Shown here piece after piece: positions 28,101-41,000 of a stretch of 64,000 nucleotides of DNA (position 1 is the stretch's first letter; each line of letters begins with the position of its first letter). Both the position numbers and the translations under genes were made by a program. The stretch comes from Diphasiastrum complanatum (lineage: Eukaryota; Streptophyta; Lycopodiopsida; Lycopodiales; Lycopodiaceae). The notes below the pieces were generated by a model. That model had not been told where the DNA came from. It saw only the letters and a program-made list of their open reading frames with translations, and did not search any database. The stretch is taken from assembly GCA_029204225.1 (NCBI GenBank), contig CM055108.1, positions 14,425,744 through 14,489,743 of the forward strand, written 5' to 3'.

Positions 28101-30420
28101 TGCAGGCAGGGCCGCTCGGGACTCAGGAACAGAGACAGGCGATTATGGCTTTACATTTATGATTATCTGATCTCTCGGGTGGAGGAAACGTTATCGCTGA
28201 GAGTCTAGACTCTAGAGAGATGGATTATGAATGTGTTGAGATAATGGTCGTGGAAGATAGTGGGACATAATTTGGAATTGAGAAATTGAGAGCAAAAGGG
28301 TAGATTATACTATATAGCATGTTATTGAGCATCTTCTATAATAATTCTATATTCATGTCAAAGGACTGCATGCGCACTGTGCACGATGGAACGCATGAGG
28401 TCTGAACTCCCGAGAGTTACGTCTGTATCCACGCATCTGGGCCTACATTGCATATGCTCGAGAGTGGAGCCGGCCCTCTAGCGTTCAAACTGAACGGGCG
28501 TCTAGGCCGACAAAGCCTGGCTGCAACGCTTCAGCCCCCTTCAGGAAACAGTGATCTGCAACAGTTATAGGTAGTCGGCCTTGAAGTTGACCTTGGCAGT
28601 GGTGGGCACTGTGAAGCTTGAGATTGCTCGGAGTCGACTGTCGGAGGCCGAATTCTGTGTTGCTCCGATCCATGCTCCGGATGTCCTGTTTGCGGCTTCT
28701 TGCAGTTTGGCGTAATTCAAGCCTTTAGCACTGGTAAATTTTGTAGTTCATCCTCCAATCTTACAGCTGTTGTGTTATCGCCTATAAAACTGGAACTGCG
28801 TGGTGAACTTGATATGCACAGTCAGCCAGATTTCTAAACCTCATATATATGCTGGATACTGGTCGGTGGCCACCGGCCGTTGTTGTGGTCTATCTGGAGT
28901 CTATGCTCACCATTCACGAGTCCTAGTTGATCACTACTGCCTTCAAAGAAGGCTGCACGTTTCCCCTACAAAAATGGCAGACGCGATGTGATTATTGATG
29001 CATTTTTCTGTTTTTGAAGATATTTGTTGGTGTGGGATGTACTCACAGGTTTCATATCGCAGGAGTTAGGACTCAGAAGCCAGCCTCGAGGAATTATATG
29101 GACATCTAGGCGGCTCATGTAGCTTGAAAACCTGTGAGGAGTTTTACAAATAAAGTTTCTGTTGTGTTAAAATCTTTTGCAGGTTGTAAGCGATCAACCC
29201 AAAAGTTCGATTGCTACCCATATGTCGAAAAAGTGTTTCGAGGAAAAGCAATGTTAAGCAACTGCAAGTGGTGAACTTTAACGTGCCAGCGGCAATCAGA
29301 CAGGATTCTCAGTTTGCTTGAACTTACCATCAAATTGACTTTTTAGATTGGTTATCTCCACTGGATCTGCGCTGGTTGATATAATTTTCTCAGCATTCTG
29401 TATATGGATGCAAAACGTCTATGCGGGACATAATGCAGGCATTACTAGATTACTATCTCCAGGTTCCTAAGTACCCTGTCGTGATAAATTGCAATATATA
29501 TTGCCTTGATCAACAGATCAATCATAGCACGTTGAAACCATTGGAGAAGAGTTCCCAAGTTTATGCATTTTCCGGACACGGGACACGTGTTACTGATCAA
29601 GGAAGCGTGAAAAGCTACAGTGACTTTGATGTGAATGTTGGATGAAATTTTTTTTATCTCAGTGTGTTCTTTGGAGACTTTCATCACGGCGGTTGGCATT
29701 AGACTTGGATTAGTTCTAATCTCCAAAGGCTCCACTGCGGAATTCTGCACTCTAGCAGAAGAATACAGGACATCTAAGACGGATCACATTTCATGAATGG
29801 AGACCAGCTGCCGCATCTTGGTGATACTTCTGATCTCAAGACATTCCCTGAAATGGTAGGTATATCTTGATGCTGATCACGACAGCATCGTGATGACCTT
29901 GTGGCAAGAAAACCACTTATTCACATTTCTGAAACCGTCCTCTTCCATAAATCATTACGAGTGCTCCAGTAGAATCCAGATAACAGCGGAATAGCGTGCG
30001 ACCGTGGTCGAGGTTGGTATACGCCAATGAATGAGGCAAGAACTCCTTTTAACAATCAGCAAATAGACACGAGGATTGATGGCGATCAAATGTCACTAAA
30101 AGTTTGGAAGAAAAAAATCGCAGAGAACATAAGCGATTTGGAGCTAGCCTACAACATAAGCTACATTCAACAGTTCGAGCATGGAGCTGATTGGACACGA
30201 TCCAGCATCATCACAGGTCTCTTCGGAAAAGTAGAACCAAGGACATCCCCCTAGGTAAATTTTCATTCGGTGTTGAATAAAAGTTTCTCTTGTTGCTTTC
30301 AATTTTAGCGCTTCAGCTTGTAAAAATCTGTGAAGCAGACAAGACATCCCTGACAGAACATTTAATATCATTTCTGTCTTCCGTCTACCTATCTTAATCC
30401 TTTATTCTCCTTCAAAAACT
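28101..30420 (+). other. Possible decayed host transcription unit, unrecognised
   Basis: Base composition is less AT-rich than the surroundings. Several short open stretches end at donor-like sites (for example ...AGCACTG|GTAAAT near 28733 and CCTGAAATG|GTAGGT near 29857). A terminal frame, open from just after a TAG near 29975, ends at TAG 30252-30254 (RGRGWYTPMNEARTPFNNQ...FGKVEPRTSP). A polyadenylation-like GAATAAAAG at about 30276 follows. I do not recognise a protein family, and in-frame stops occur in the upstream parts. It could be a pseudogene, a long non-coding RNA or captured exons. Confidence 0.3.
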
Positions 30421-30433
30421 TTCTATGAACTAG

Positions 30434-30600
30434 CTACTATGAACTAGGTAACGGGAGTGAGCAGCCCGCTACCCTCTACTATACCCTCTACTATGAACTA
30501 GGTAACGGGAGTGAGCACCCCACTACCCTCTGTAACAAGCATCCTTCAAGCACCTAGCCTGTGTAACAAGCACCGAGCCTGTGTAACAAGCAGCGTTCAC
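30434..30600. repeat. Short tandem repeats (54 bp and 20 bp)
   Basis: A unit beginning CTACTATGAACTAGGTAACG occurs at 30434 and 30488 (period 54). It is followed by GTGTAACAAGCA units at ~30561 and ~30581 (period 20) and a related TGTAACAAGC at 30531. Confidence 0.85.
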
Positions 30601-31054
30601 GCACTGAATTGAAGGCTGATTTTACATGTCCCTCTCCCAAAGGCAAAGATTCCGGAGGTGCTGGAATGAATGTCATGGTTTCTTTGTTATCAAATTAAAA
30701 AGATGTGGAGAGGCTAAAGGCTTATGGACTAAGATAAAATGATTGTTTGGAGGCCATGGTAAGATATGATGACAAGTCTTTTTGTCCAGCCTTGGTATCA
30801 GCGGACCAATATCCTTATCATGAGGTGACAAACACACATTATCATACATAGTGTGTGTCACTAGAATCTGAAAAAAATTATAGACATAATGTTCACCATA
30901 CCATCAATAATTTTATCCATGGGAGTTACCTATTTTCAAGATTCCATTCATAAAGCTTTCCCAAGGGAGTTGGCTCAATTGGTTAACACTTGACATCCAA
31001 AGTTTCTTTGGTCTCAAGTTTGAGCCTTCCATTGGAAACCAAGAAGTATAAAGC

Positions 31055-31206
31055 TTATGTATTATGGAAGGTGCCGGGCACATGCCATTCTGCCCGGTAA
31101 GGATTTCCAAAAAAATTTGGGCGAGGCTCGGAGGGGCCGAGCCTAAATTTTTTTGAAAAGCCGAACCGGGTAGAATGGCCTGTGCCCGGCTCATTCCATT
31201 GCGTAA
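31055..31206. repeat. Foldback (inverted-repeat) element
   Basis: Arms of ~75 nt pair at roughly 80 percent: left arm from TTATGTATTATGGAA through GCCGGGCACATGCC, right arm mirrored and ending GTGCCCGGCTCATTCC. The loop is only a few bases near GAGGCTCGG-AGGG-CCGAGCC (31123-31143). It looks like a small foldback/MITE. No target duplication was identified. Confidence 0.75.
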
Positions 31207-31456
31207 TGGAGTCTTTGACTTTTCCACATGCCATTTACAAAGCATAATCAGTAGTGTGGGTTTTTTTGGACCCATGAGAAACTGCCATGTGGCAGTTTGA
31301 TGCGCACAGTCTGACATGGACTGACGCGCAGTCTGTCGTGCGTTTGGAATGTGCTTCAGAATTTTGAAATTTAAAAAAAAAAATCCAATGACATTTTATG
31401 CTTTTTAAAAAGCCCAAAAATTGGGCATAATCAGCACAAAGAATTCATTACGTATA

Positions 31457-31680
31457 GGGGAAGCCCCCTATTCTCGGGCCTTCCCGTACTTTTAAGGCAT
31501 TGGACCCTTGGGGGCCTTTCCCATTTTAAGGCATTGGGCCCCTATTCTCGGGCCTTCCCGTTTTAAGGCATTACACCCTTGGGGGCCTTTCCCGTTGTAA
31601 GACATTCAGGAAAGGCCCCCGAGGGTCCAATGCCTTAGAACGGGAAGGCCCAAGGCTAAGGGCCTTCCCCGTCATAAAGC
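31457..31680. repeat. GC-rich compound direct/inverted repeat
   Basis: CTATTCTCGGGCCTTCCCG occurs at 31468 and 31542 (74 bp apart). TTAAGGCATT...CCCTTGGGGGCCTTTCCC occurs twice. The block 31495-31521 is inverted at 31609-31635 over 27 nt with few mismatches. Such clusters can form alternative hairpins. Confidence 0.75.
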
Positions 31681-32567
31681 ACCATTAAATTTTTCACTTT
31701 TTGGAAGTTTCGAGATTGATCGTTCTATTCAATTTTTTACCATCCTCGCGCTTTTCTTGCTTGCATCGGGGGTTGCGGTCGTTGTGAGAGGAGTGACGGC
31801 GATGAGGTCATCGTGAGAGGAGCGCTGGCGATGGAGCTCAGTGATTCTGAACAGGCTATTTTGAGCACAGGCTGTTCTAAGCGCAAGCTTCTGAGTTCGT
31901 TTTGAGTTCGTTTTGAGCGCAGGAGTGTGGAGTGCTGGCAATGGAGCATAGTATGTTAGATTTAGGAATGTTAAACGTCTGCTTTAAATGAGATGCATTA
32001 GGTCAAGAAAGGTGAAAAATTTTATTACGGATGGCATGGTATATGTGATTGCAAACAATATCCATGATATGGATGTACCCATGTTTCTCTCGGCTGAAAG
32101 AAAATGTTGATTGAGCCCCGCATATCTACATAGAAAATGCTATTGTCAGTTTTTGTTTTCTGATGCAATTGGTATCTTCATTTCTGATTTCGTTTCTGAT
32201 GCAATTGGTGAGAATTTTTTTACAGTTGGTAACATTTTTGTCAATCTGTGGTAGAACAATTTCTAGGGAGGGACCTTACACATACGTAAGGTTCCTCTAG
32301 TGTGTCAGGTTTTTAATGCCAAGTTGTGGTAGTACATCTGTCATATTATGCCATATAAGAGTTCTTAATACACACAAACTTTTTTGATGGTGCTTTACGT
32401 ATTTTTAAGATTCCATTAATGAGGAATTTCTATTTTGAGCCCAATCATATGTGTATAAAATAATGAGGTACTATTATTAAGTAGACCATAATAATCAGAG
32501 TGTTTTCACACACAAATGGGGCCAATAGCGATGATGAGTCACCCTTACCACGTTCCATGAGCCCCTT
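31681..32567. other. Non-coding spacer
   Basis: No gene recognised; AT-rich DNA that forms the left flank of the copia insertion. Confidence 0.5.
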
Positions 32568-32572
32568 CCATT

Positions 32573-33200
32573 TGTCAGAAATGGTGAACTCCTGCAACTT
32601 TGTCACAACACGAACAAGACACGAAGGTCGAACGAGAACAATTTGCGCTTGTCAACGTGTCTTTGACTCGAAGCACGAACGATTCGCGAATCAATCACGA
32701 ATTGTAAACACACCTCCAGGCCGCAAACCGCAAAATGGACGCAAAATGAAAACTACGAAAAGAAACGAAAAGAACGAAAACACACAAAGAGAAATCTTTC
32801 GCGCTGCCAGCTGGCAGCTCAACGAGCTTCACGCCCAACTGAAACGAATAGCAACGATGGAGACTAACTAACTAGTTGATTAGCGTTAACTAGTTTTGTG
32901 ATTCTACTTGTAGTTATCTTGTAAACTCCACACAGTGGAGGAATAAACGATCCTCTCTGGATCATAAAAAAAATAATAAAAAAATGATGAGAATTTGACA
33001 GAGATCTGCGCTCTATTTCGTGTATCTCTTGGCCTTGTGCTGTGTCTCTTGATTGCTAGAATAAAATATGTTATGTGATGTGTAGTCGAGTGTCTGGGAT
33101 CCTGTAAGAGCTTCCGCACGAAAAGAAAATTCAAAAACAGAAAATTGTTCGCGAATTAGAAGAGAGAAGACGAACACGAAACCAAAAGGCTTCCGCGACA
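32573..33200 (+). repeat. 5' LTR (628 bp, internally deleted)
   Basis: Same ends as the 3' LTR but lacks about 124 bp that the 3' LTR has between ~37727 and ~37850. It is rich in CGAACACGAA-type motifs. Confidence 0.95.
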
Positions 33201-33213
33201 TGGTATCAGAGCC
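33201..33213 (+). other. Primer-binding site
   Basis: TGGTATCAGAGCC directly follows the 5' LTR; complementary to initiator-Met tRNA. Confidence 0.92.
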
Positions 33214-33265
33214 TACAAGTTATCACTACTCATATTCCAGTAGTGATTCTTCCAGACAACACAAT

Positions 33266-33735
33266 ATGGCTATGACAATCCAGACCAGAGTCGCAATCAG
33301 TCTTGATGGTGCAAACTACAGAATCTGAAAATTCAAAATCAAAACACTCTTGAAGGGCGAAGGCATCTGGTCGGTGACCGAGCTCTCAGAGGTGCAGCCT
33401 CCTGAGGGAGACCCAAGGAGAGCTGAATGGATCAGAAAGGATGAGCGCACAGTGATCATCGTTTCATCCATAAATGAAGATCTACTCATGCAGATTGAAG
33501 ACTGCGAAAGCAGCCATGCAGCGTGGGAAAGATTAAAGCAGAAGTATGAAGTGAGGAGTGCAGCTTCAATCATGCACCTTCACAATCAGCTGCAATCCAT
33601 ATGGTGGGATGGCAACTAGTTAGATCAGCACGTTAAGAAGATCAGAACGATCTTCACTCAACTCGCTGCATCAGGACAGGAGCACCAGGTACCGGCACCA
33701 TAGCAACTGATGTACTTCATGAAATCTCTATGGAC
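33266..33735 (+). pseudogene. Copia gag remnant
   Basis: An ATG at 33266 opens a frame (MAMTIQTRVAISLDGANYR) interrupted by TGA at 33326-33328 where Trp is expected. It then runs RTVIIVSSINEDLLMQIEDCESSHAAWERLKQKYEV, the UBN2-type copia gag core. TAG stops at 33617-33619 and near 33702 and a frameshift before 33753 separate it from the zinc-knuckle part. Gag would form the particle and bind RNA. Confidence 0.85.
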
Positions 33736-33752
33736 GTCCTCAGCCGCTGAGA

Positions 33753-36700
33753 ATGCTCATACTGAGTCTACCAAATATGACATTCGACAAAGCACTCAGT
33801 CTTGTCGTTGATGAGAGACTGATGAGAGACGAAGGAGAGGGAAGCAGTGATCAAGAGAAGGCTCTCTTCATGAAGAGAAAGAAGAAGAACAAAAACAAGC
33901 CAATATTCGCGAAGACAAGGTTCTCAAATCAACAATCTTCTTCCTGCGATCACTGCCACAAACCAGGCCATACGGCCAACAAATGTTGGTTCAATCCAGC
34001 AATACCTTGCATGCACTGCAAGAAGAAAGGGCATTCTGCATGCGATTGTAGATTCAACCCAAAAAGAAAAAACAAAGCTGAAACGACAAATGTTGCAGAG
34101 TCATCAAAGGATGCTGAAAGAGGTGACGAAGCTTTCATGATACTCGACGAAGCTTCGACAAGCTACTCTGAATATGACTACGATGTAGTCATCGATTCAG
34201 GAGCAACATCTCACATAACCTGCAACAAGAAGATCTTGATCAACTTTCGTGAACTTAAAAATGACAGAGCAGTGATTCTAGGCGACGGAAGCAGACACGA
34301 TGTCAAAGGCATCGGCTCTCTACAGCTACGAACACTGTCAGGCCAAGCAGAGCTGCCAGGAGCACTCTATGTGCCCTCACTCAGAAAGGACCTTCTATCT
34401 ATCTCCAAGATGGCAGAGCTAGGCATGCGAGTTTTTTTTGACGGCAACACTTGCCGTATGATCGAGAAGATGACAAACAAGTTGCTGACAGTCGGATGCA
34501 GAGAAGGAAATCTCTACCAGGCCAAAATAATCAACAATTCTGAAAGCATATTAAATGCCTCAGAAAACGAAGATCAGCTCTGGCATAGAAGAATGTATCA
34601 TTTGAACATGCGGAGCCTGTATGACATGAGCAGAAAGGACATTCTCACGGGTCTCAAGATTTCAAGGCCAGAGGCTGAGTTCTGTGAAGCTTGTCAGAAA
34701 GGTAAGCAACATCGAACTCCATTCACACATGAGGGAAGAAGAGCCAAAGAAGTTCTTGAGCTCATCCACTCTAATGTGTGTGGACTGATGAAAAGAGATT
34801 CGCTCTCAAGTTTGAGATATTTTCTAACGTTCATAGATGATTACAGCCGAATGACCACAATCTACTACTTGAAGAAGAAATTCGAAGTATTTGATTCTTT
34901 CAAGAAATTCGTGGCATTCACAAAGCGACACCCCTCAAAAAAGATACAGATCCTTAGATCTGACAATGGAGGTCAATACAAAAGCATAGAATTCTCAAGA
35001 TTATGCTAAAAACAAGGGATCGAACACCAGTTCACTCTTGCATACACACCAAAATACAACGGTGTGGCAGAAAGAAAAAATAGAACGCTAGTCGAAGGAG
35101 CTAGATGCATGATGGCACAGGCTCAATTGCCAGGTCAATTTTGGGTCGAGGCAATAGCTGCAGCTGTACACTTGCAGAATAGATCTATAATGACAGCGCT
35201 GGAGAACAAAACACCACACGAAATGTGGACAGACAGAAAGCCTGATCTGTCATACGTACGAGTGTTTGGATGTGCAGCATACAAGCACATTCCAAAGGAA
35301 AAGAGAAGCAAGCTCGATGACAAATCCGAGCAAACAATCATGGTCTACTACTCGAACGAAACACATGTGTACAGATTCTACGATCCAACCACGAAGAAGG
35401 TTGTTTCGAGCAGAGATGTGAAGTTTGATGATTCCACATTCCCTGGACTGAAAGATGAAAGAGGCCATGAGATCTTCACACTGCTGCCTATTCAAGAGGG
35501 ATATCGAGGACATACATCAAATCAGAATGCAGAGCCCCAAATTCCAGAGCAACAAAAAGTAGAGGATCGATCCCACAAACAAGAAATGTCTGAGCAGCGA
35601 CGAAACGAACCTCAAAGGCCAACAAGACAAAGCAGACCTCCAGACCGCTATTTTGACAATCTTCAATGGAGCAAAGATACACAGTTGGAGTACTACAGCT
35701 TCACAGAAGAGCCAACAACATACCAAGAAGCTATCTAGAGTCCGGAGGGAGAATTCTGGAAGCAGACAATGTCAAAAGAGATCAAGTCGATGAGGCAAAA
35801 TGAGGCATGGACATTAGAGCCACTGCTAGAAAACAAAAAAGTAGTTGACTGCAAGTGGGTGTACAAGAAAAAGCTAAAATTAGATGGCACTATTGGCCGC
35901 TACAAGGCAAGGCTTGTCGCAAAGGGCTACATGCAGAGATATGGTGTCGACTATTTCGACACATACTCGCCCATGGTGAAGATGACAAGCATAAGGCTAC
36001 TCCTTGCATACGCCACACAGTACAATTTGGAAATTCACCAGATTGAGACGTGAAAACAGCCTTTCTCCACGGAGATCTAGAGGAGGAAATCTTCATGAAG
36101 CAACCTGAAGGCTATGAAGACCCCGACAATAGACAATATGTCTGTCGATTGCAGAGATGCATCTACGGTCTAAAACATGCATTACGGGCCTGATACAAAA
36201 AGCTTGATGGTCTTCTGAAGTCTCTAGATTTCAAACCTACTCAACCGGACTGTAAAGTCTACATCAAACGAGTAGGAAAGGATTTTGTGATACTGACCAT
36301 TTTCATGGATGATTCGCTGATGATAGAAAACTCCTTGATGCTGATCAAAGACACGAAGAGTCAGATTTTTGAAAGCTACGAAATCACAGATCTTGGAGAA
36401 GCAACAAAATGCCTAGGGCTGGAGATCAAAAAAGATTGAACAAATGGCGAAATGCACTTGAGTCAGTCAGAATACTCCAAAAAAGTGCTGAAGCAGTACC
36501 ACATGATGGACTGCAAAGAGAAAGCCACACCAATGATAGCTGGAGCCAAGCTCACGAAACAGTAATGCCCAAAAACAGAAGAGGAAGAACAGAAGATGGC
36601 AGGTATGCCCTACCAGAACTTAATCGAGAGTCTGATGTACTTGACAATTTGTACCAGACCGGATCTGGCCTTCTCTGTTCACGCATTGAGCCAATTTTGT

Positions 36701-37290
36701 TCCAATCCTGGTCTAGCACATTGGCAAATGGCTAAACAAATCCTACAGTATGTGAAGGGTACCCAGAATATTGGATTAACCTACAGAGCTAGAAATGAAG
36801 AGAAAGGATTCGAGCTGCATCACTATAGTGATGTGAGCTGGGTGAGCTACAAGGATGACAACAAGTCCATTACTGGAGGATGTACAATAGCATGCGGAGC
36901 TGCAATCAGCTGGATATGCAAAAAGCAAACCCTGGTAGCTCAATCCTCTTGCGAAGCTGAGTATGTCGCAGTCTCGAAAGTGGCAAATGAGGTAGTGTGG
37001 CTGCGGATGATATTGGAGGCAATCGAGATACCACAAGAGGGGCCAAGCACGATGATGATGGACTCCAGAGTGCCATCTATCTGTCCCAAGATCCTGTCTT
37101 CCATTCAAAGACGAAGCACATTCCTCTGAAGTACCATCACATTCGAGATTTGATCTCGAAAGGAGAGCTCCAGGTCCAGTCCACAAAATCAGAAAGTATG
37201 ATTGCAGATCTCCTCACGAAACAGCTCGACAAGCCACTCTTTACCAAGCAAAGAGAGGCAATTGGATTGAACGAACAAAGCTGCAAGGTT
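33753..37290 (+). pseudogene. Copia gag 3' end and pol, broken
   Basis: The first open part (33753-35009) has two zinc knuckles (CDHCHKPGHTANKC, CMHCKKKGHSACDC), protease (VIDSGATSHIT), pre-integrase (LWHRRMYHLNMRSL) and integrase with LRSDNGGQY. A TAA at 35007-35009 interrupts it. Integrase continues at 35064-35738 (AERKNRTLVEGARCMMA) to a TAG. RT begins at 35769 (WTLEPLLENKKVVDCKWVYKKK). After a short insertion near 36050 it carries FMDDSLM in place of the usual YVDD near 36304. RNase H (KQTLVAQSSCEAEYVA) spans 36596-37129 and shifts frame near 37070 before the HSKTKHIPLKYHH and ADLLTKQL ends. Every enzymatic part is present in outline, but none is in one piece. Confidence 0.93.
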
Positions 37291-37300
37291 CAAGAGGGAG

Positions 37301-38043
37301 TGTCAGAAATGGTGAACTCCTGCAACTTTGTCGCAACACGAACAAGTCACGAAGGTCGAACGAGAAGAATTTGCGACAGTCAACGTGTCTTTGACTCGAA
37401 TCACGAACGATTCGCGAATCAATCCCGAATCGTAAACACACCTCCAGGATCGCAAACCGCAAAATGGACGCAAAATGAAAACTACGTGAAAAGAATGAAA
37501 ACACACGAAGAGAAATCTTTCGCGCTGCCAACTGGTAGCTCAACGGGCTTCACGCCTAGCTGAAATGAATAACAACGACGGAGACTAACTAACTAGTTGA
37601 TTAGCGTTAACTAGTCTTGTGATTCTACGTTTAGGTAAACTCCACACAGTGGAGGTATAAACGATCCTCTCTGGATCATAACAAAGAAAAGAAAAAAGAA
37701 AAAATGATGAGAATTTGACAAAGATCTATAAGAAACGGAGAGAGACGTAGCGAATAGAGTAAAAAGGCAAAAATACCATAGTTGTGCATGAAAGTCTGCC
37801 AACGAGCGAGACACTGACGATCTCGCTCTAAAACCAAACTGACAATATAGTCGCTCTATTTCGTGTATCTCTTGGCCTTGTGCTGTGTCTCTTGATTGCT
37901 AGAATAAAATATGTTCTATGATGCGTAGTCGAGTGTCTGGGATCCTGTAAGAGCTTCCGCACAAAAAGAAAATTCAAAGACAAAAAATTGTTCGCGAATC
38001 AAAAGAGAGAAGATGAACACGAAACGAAAAAGCTTCCGCGACA
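37301..38043 (+). repeat. 3' LTR (743 bp)
   Basis: Begins TGTCAGAAATGG immediately after the purine tract CAAGAGGGAG and ends GCTTCCGCGACA before the CCATT duplication. It is the fuller of the two LTRs. Confidence 0.95.
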
Positions 38044-38048
38044 CCATT

Positions 38049-41000
38049 TTCCTCCATGTGGCATGGATCCCCATTTCACACAGATTTATTTGGGAGACCT
38101 TTGTTGTCTCCCTTATCCTATATGAGCCACAAGGATGTTCTCCCACCTAGAGCATTCAAATTTGGAACACCTCCTAAAAGATAGGGGTCCTAGGGCATTT
38201 GGAGATGCCTTGGGGCATTTGGAGATGCCATGTCAGCATGTTTTAAGCCAATTCATTTGCCACATAGAGGGCTTCAATTCTCTATGTGAAATTGGGTAAG
38301 GGCCTTCCTATTTTTTTCCTCCAATGAATGTTAAGTTTTTTGATAAATGGACATGCCCTATGGCTGTGTGTGAACACACCTCGAGTGTGTGGAAGCCCAT
38401 TGGCAAGTCCTCTAGTCGAGTTGTGGTAGCGCCTTGGTGAGACGAGAGGAAGAGCCATTACATATCCTTACTAAGGCCGGCAAACACCCATTATTGTACA
38501 TTAATGTTTGTCACAAAAAAATTGAAAAAAAATTACAAACATAATTTTCAAGATTTCGTCCATGATTCCAGTTGTGATGGCTACGTGTTGTTGAAATTGC
38601 ATCCATGAGGCCTATGTATTTTTAGGATTAAGATACATGAAGGTTAAACTTTTTCAAAATTCCATCTATGAAAACTTGGTATTTTGAGGGCTGAAAATTA
38701 CAACCAATCAAATTTGGAGAAGAAAATGAGATCCCATAATCATGCCCTAGGTAATGATGGTCCCAAACCAAATTGGATCAATGACTCATGCAACATTTGA
38801 GTAGGCACACATTATAGTTAGTGAATTAGAATGCCTCTAACTATCAAGGGGTGTTAGATTATTATTGCAATAAGTAAGGAAAGGTCCTTTTTCTCGACCT
38901 TTGCACCTTGTAAAGTAGTCATAAAATTATGGCAATAATGTTAGGGAGAGGCTTAATTAAGATTGTGGTCACTATATTGGGTTTAATCATGGTCCTTTTT
39001 GTTGATTGACCTTTGCACTTGATAAAACAAGTACAAAGGCCTTTCACAAGCCTAAAGGATGGCAATACACATCAAGTCTATGGTTGATATTTTTATTGGC
39101 TATAGTTTCTCATTTGCCATTGGCTATAATTTTATTCTTAGATTTCTTAAGAAGGGTTATAAAAGACTATGTACATTCTTTCTATGAGTCATTAATAAAT
39201 TTACTTCTAGACTCTTAAATTTTCAAACTCTATAATGTTCTTTATGAGCATAATGCATTAAATCCTTAAGAAAATTAAAATTGAACATAGGTATGGATGT
39301 GCTACATGTGAAAATCTTTGCACTATTTAATGCTCTTCTACATTCATGTATGTGCCAAGCAAATCCTAGATGTGTGAGCTCATAGATGTTGTATGGGCCT
39401 TTTCACCATTACGTAAAAAGGAAATGGTCATAAAATTAGGGGAGGCCATTAGATTGAATGGCCATTGAACTTGCTGGAAAGTGGCAAAGATGTCCTCTTT
39501 CTATCAAATTTGTTTTTTATGTCCCCACATTTTTTTTATTTTAACAAATTTTAGATACTTATGACAATAAATTGCTTCTAGATTACTTTTTTCCAAGCAT
39601 CTCACCAAAATTTCTTTGTTCTTTATATGCCCTTTAAATTTTCAATGACTTATGAAGAAAAAATGAGTGCTCAAATGTTGCCATATTGGGTAGTGCAACT
39701 ATCTGCCTCTAAATTATTGAGGAAATTTGCAAATCTTTGTGTGATTCAATGCTCCTCAAGAATGAACAATAGAAGGTCATGCAAATTCTTTATGTTGCTA
39801 AAACAAGCTATTCAAAGGTTTTGGGTTTATCTCCGCTTCAACTTCATTTACTAGTCTTAAAGTTCAATCTATTCAACATGATCACTCAATTAGGGCCTTG
39901 CATTTCATCTTGTAGGAATATGTAATATCCCCTTTACTATTAGCTACTATTAATCATACGCAAATCAATGTTAGCAAGTGGTTCTTTGCTTAATAGAATA
40001 CTCAAAGTCCTGACTCTTTAGGTTTGCTTAGGTTTTTTGGCACATTGCATTGCTCACAATTGATAGTGTTCTATGTTGTGTTATTCTACCTCCTCTCTAT
40101 TCTTGTTATTTTATCCTAAACCTTGTCATTTCTCAAGCCTCTCTAGTGCGAATGTGTCCTTGATAGTTCTAAGTGTATTATTTTGTGTTTGTCAAGATTT
40201 TTATGACAAGAATACTACATTTTTTTTAAAAAGGTTTGTTTGCAAAATTTTATAAAAAAATGAAGATAGTAGATCAATCATTAGTTGGCAAACATGTGTT
40301 ATTGTTGACTTGACATCACACATTAGATTTCACTGCTTTCAACAATGGAGAGATCTCAATGTAGTGCCCCTTGACTCCCTCATATCTAAATAAACAATTT
40401 GTGTGACTTACATTTGTTTTTCTCATAGCCACACTAGCATCATCATGTACATGTAAGTTCAACTCCTAAAAGAAACTATAAAAACTTTTGAACTAAAATG
40501 ACTTTCATAGTTGAAAATTCTAACATTGCGTAGGTGCAAGATATTGGCAAGTATCAATACAAGAACATAAAGGGTCTACTTTATTCTAGAAAATCAATCG
40601 TTATTAAGAACTGTGGATATAGATTTGGCTACTACGTGTGTTAATTCCCTATTGATAGTAAGCTTATACCCAATAGATAACAAAAAGTTGCCGAATATTA
40701 AGATTTAAGCATTATTCAAAGACAAGAAGTGAATTAGCTTAGAAAGTTTTCACACAAGTGAAACAAGTGTTTTTATTTGGCCTAAAAGCTCCTTAATTGG
40801 AATTGGTGAGTATTAAAACCACAACTACCTGATAAGCCATAGAAATCCATAATAATAAAAGTATTTGTGGGCCTGAATTTATGGAGTTTTTTACAATCAA
40901 TGAAAATTTTGACCATAGAATACAATGACAATAAATTTTTTATACCACACTTTATTATTTCGATGGGTAATCATTAGAGCGTTCACTATCCTTTAGACAA

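Larger units (their letters stand above)
32568..38048 (+). mobile_element. Complete but decayed Ty1/copia element
   Basis: The 5-bp duplication CCATT occurs at 32568-32572 and 38044-38048, directly outside two LTRs (32573-33200 and 37301-38043) that both run TGTCAG...GCGACA. A primer site TGGTATCAGAGCC follows the left LTR and a purine tract (AGAGGGAG) precedes the right one. Internal order is gag, zinc knuckles, protease, integrase, RT, RNase H, the copia order. The first ~300 bp of the two LTRs differ at roughly 20 positions plus indels, and the coding region has many stops and frameshifts. The insertion is therefore old. Confidence 0.97.
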
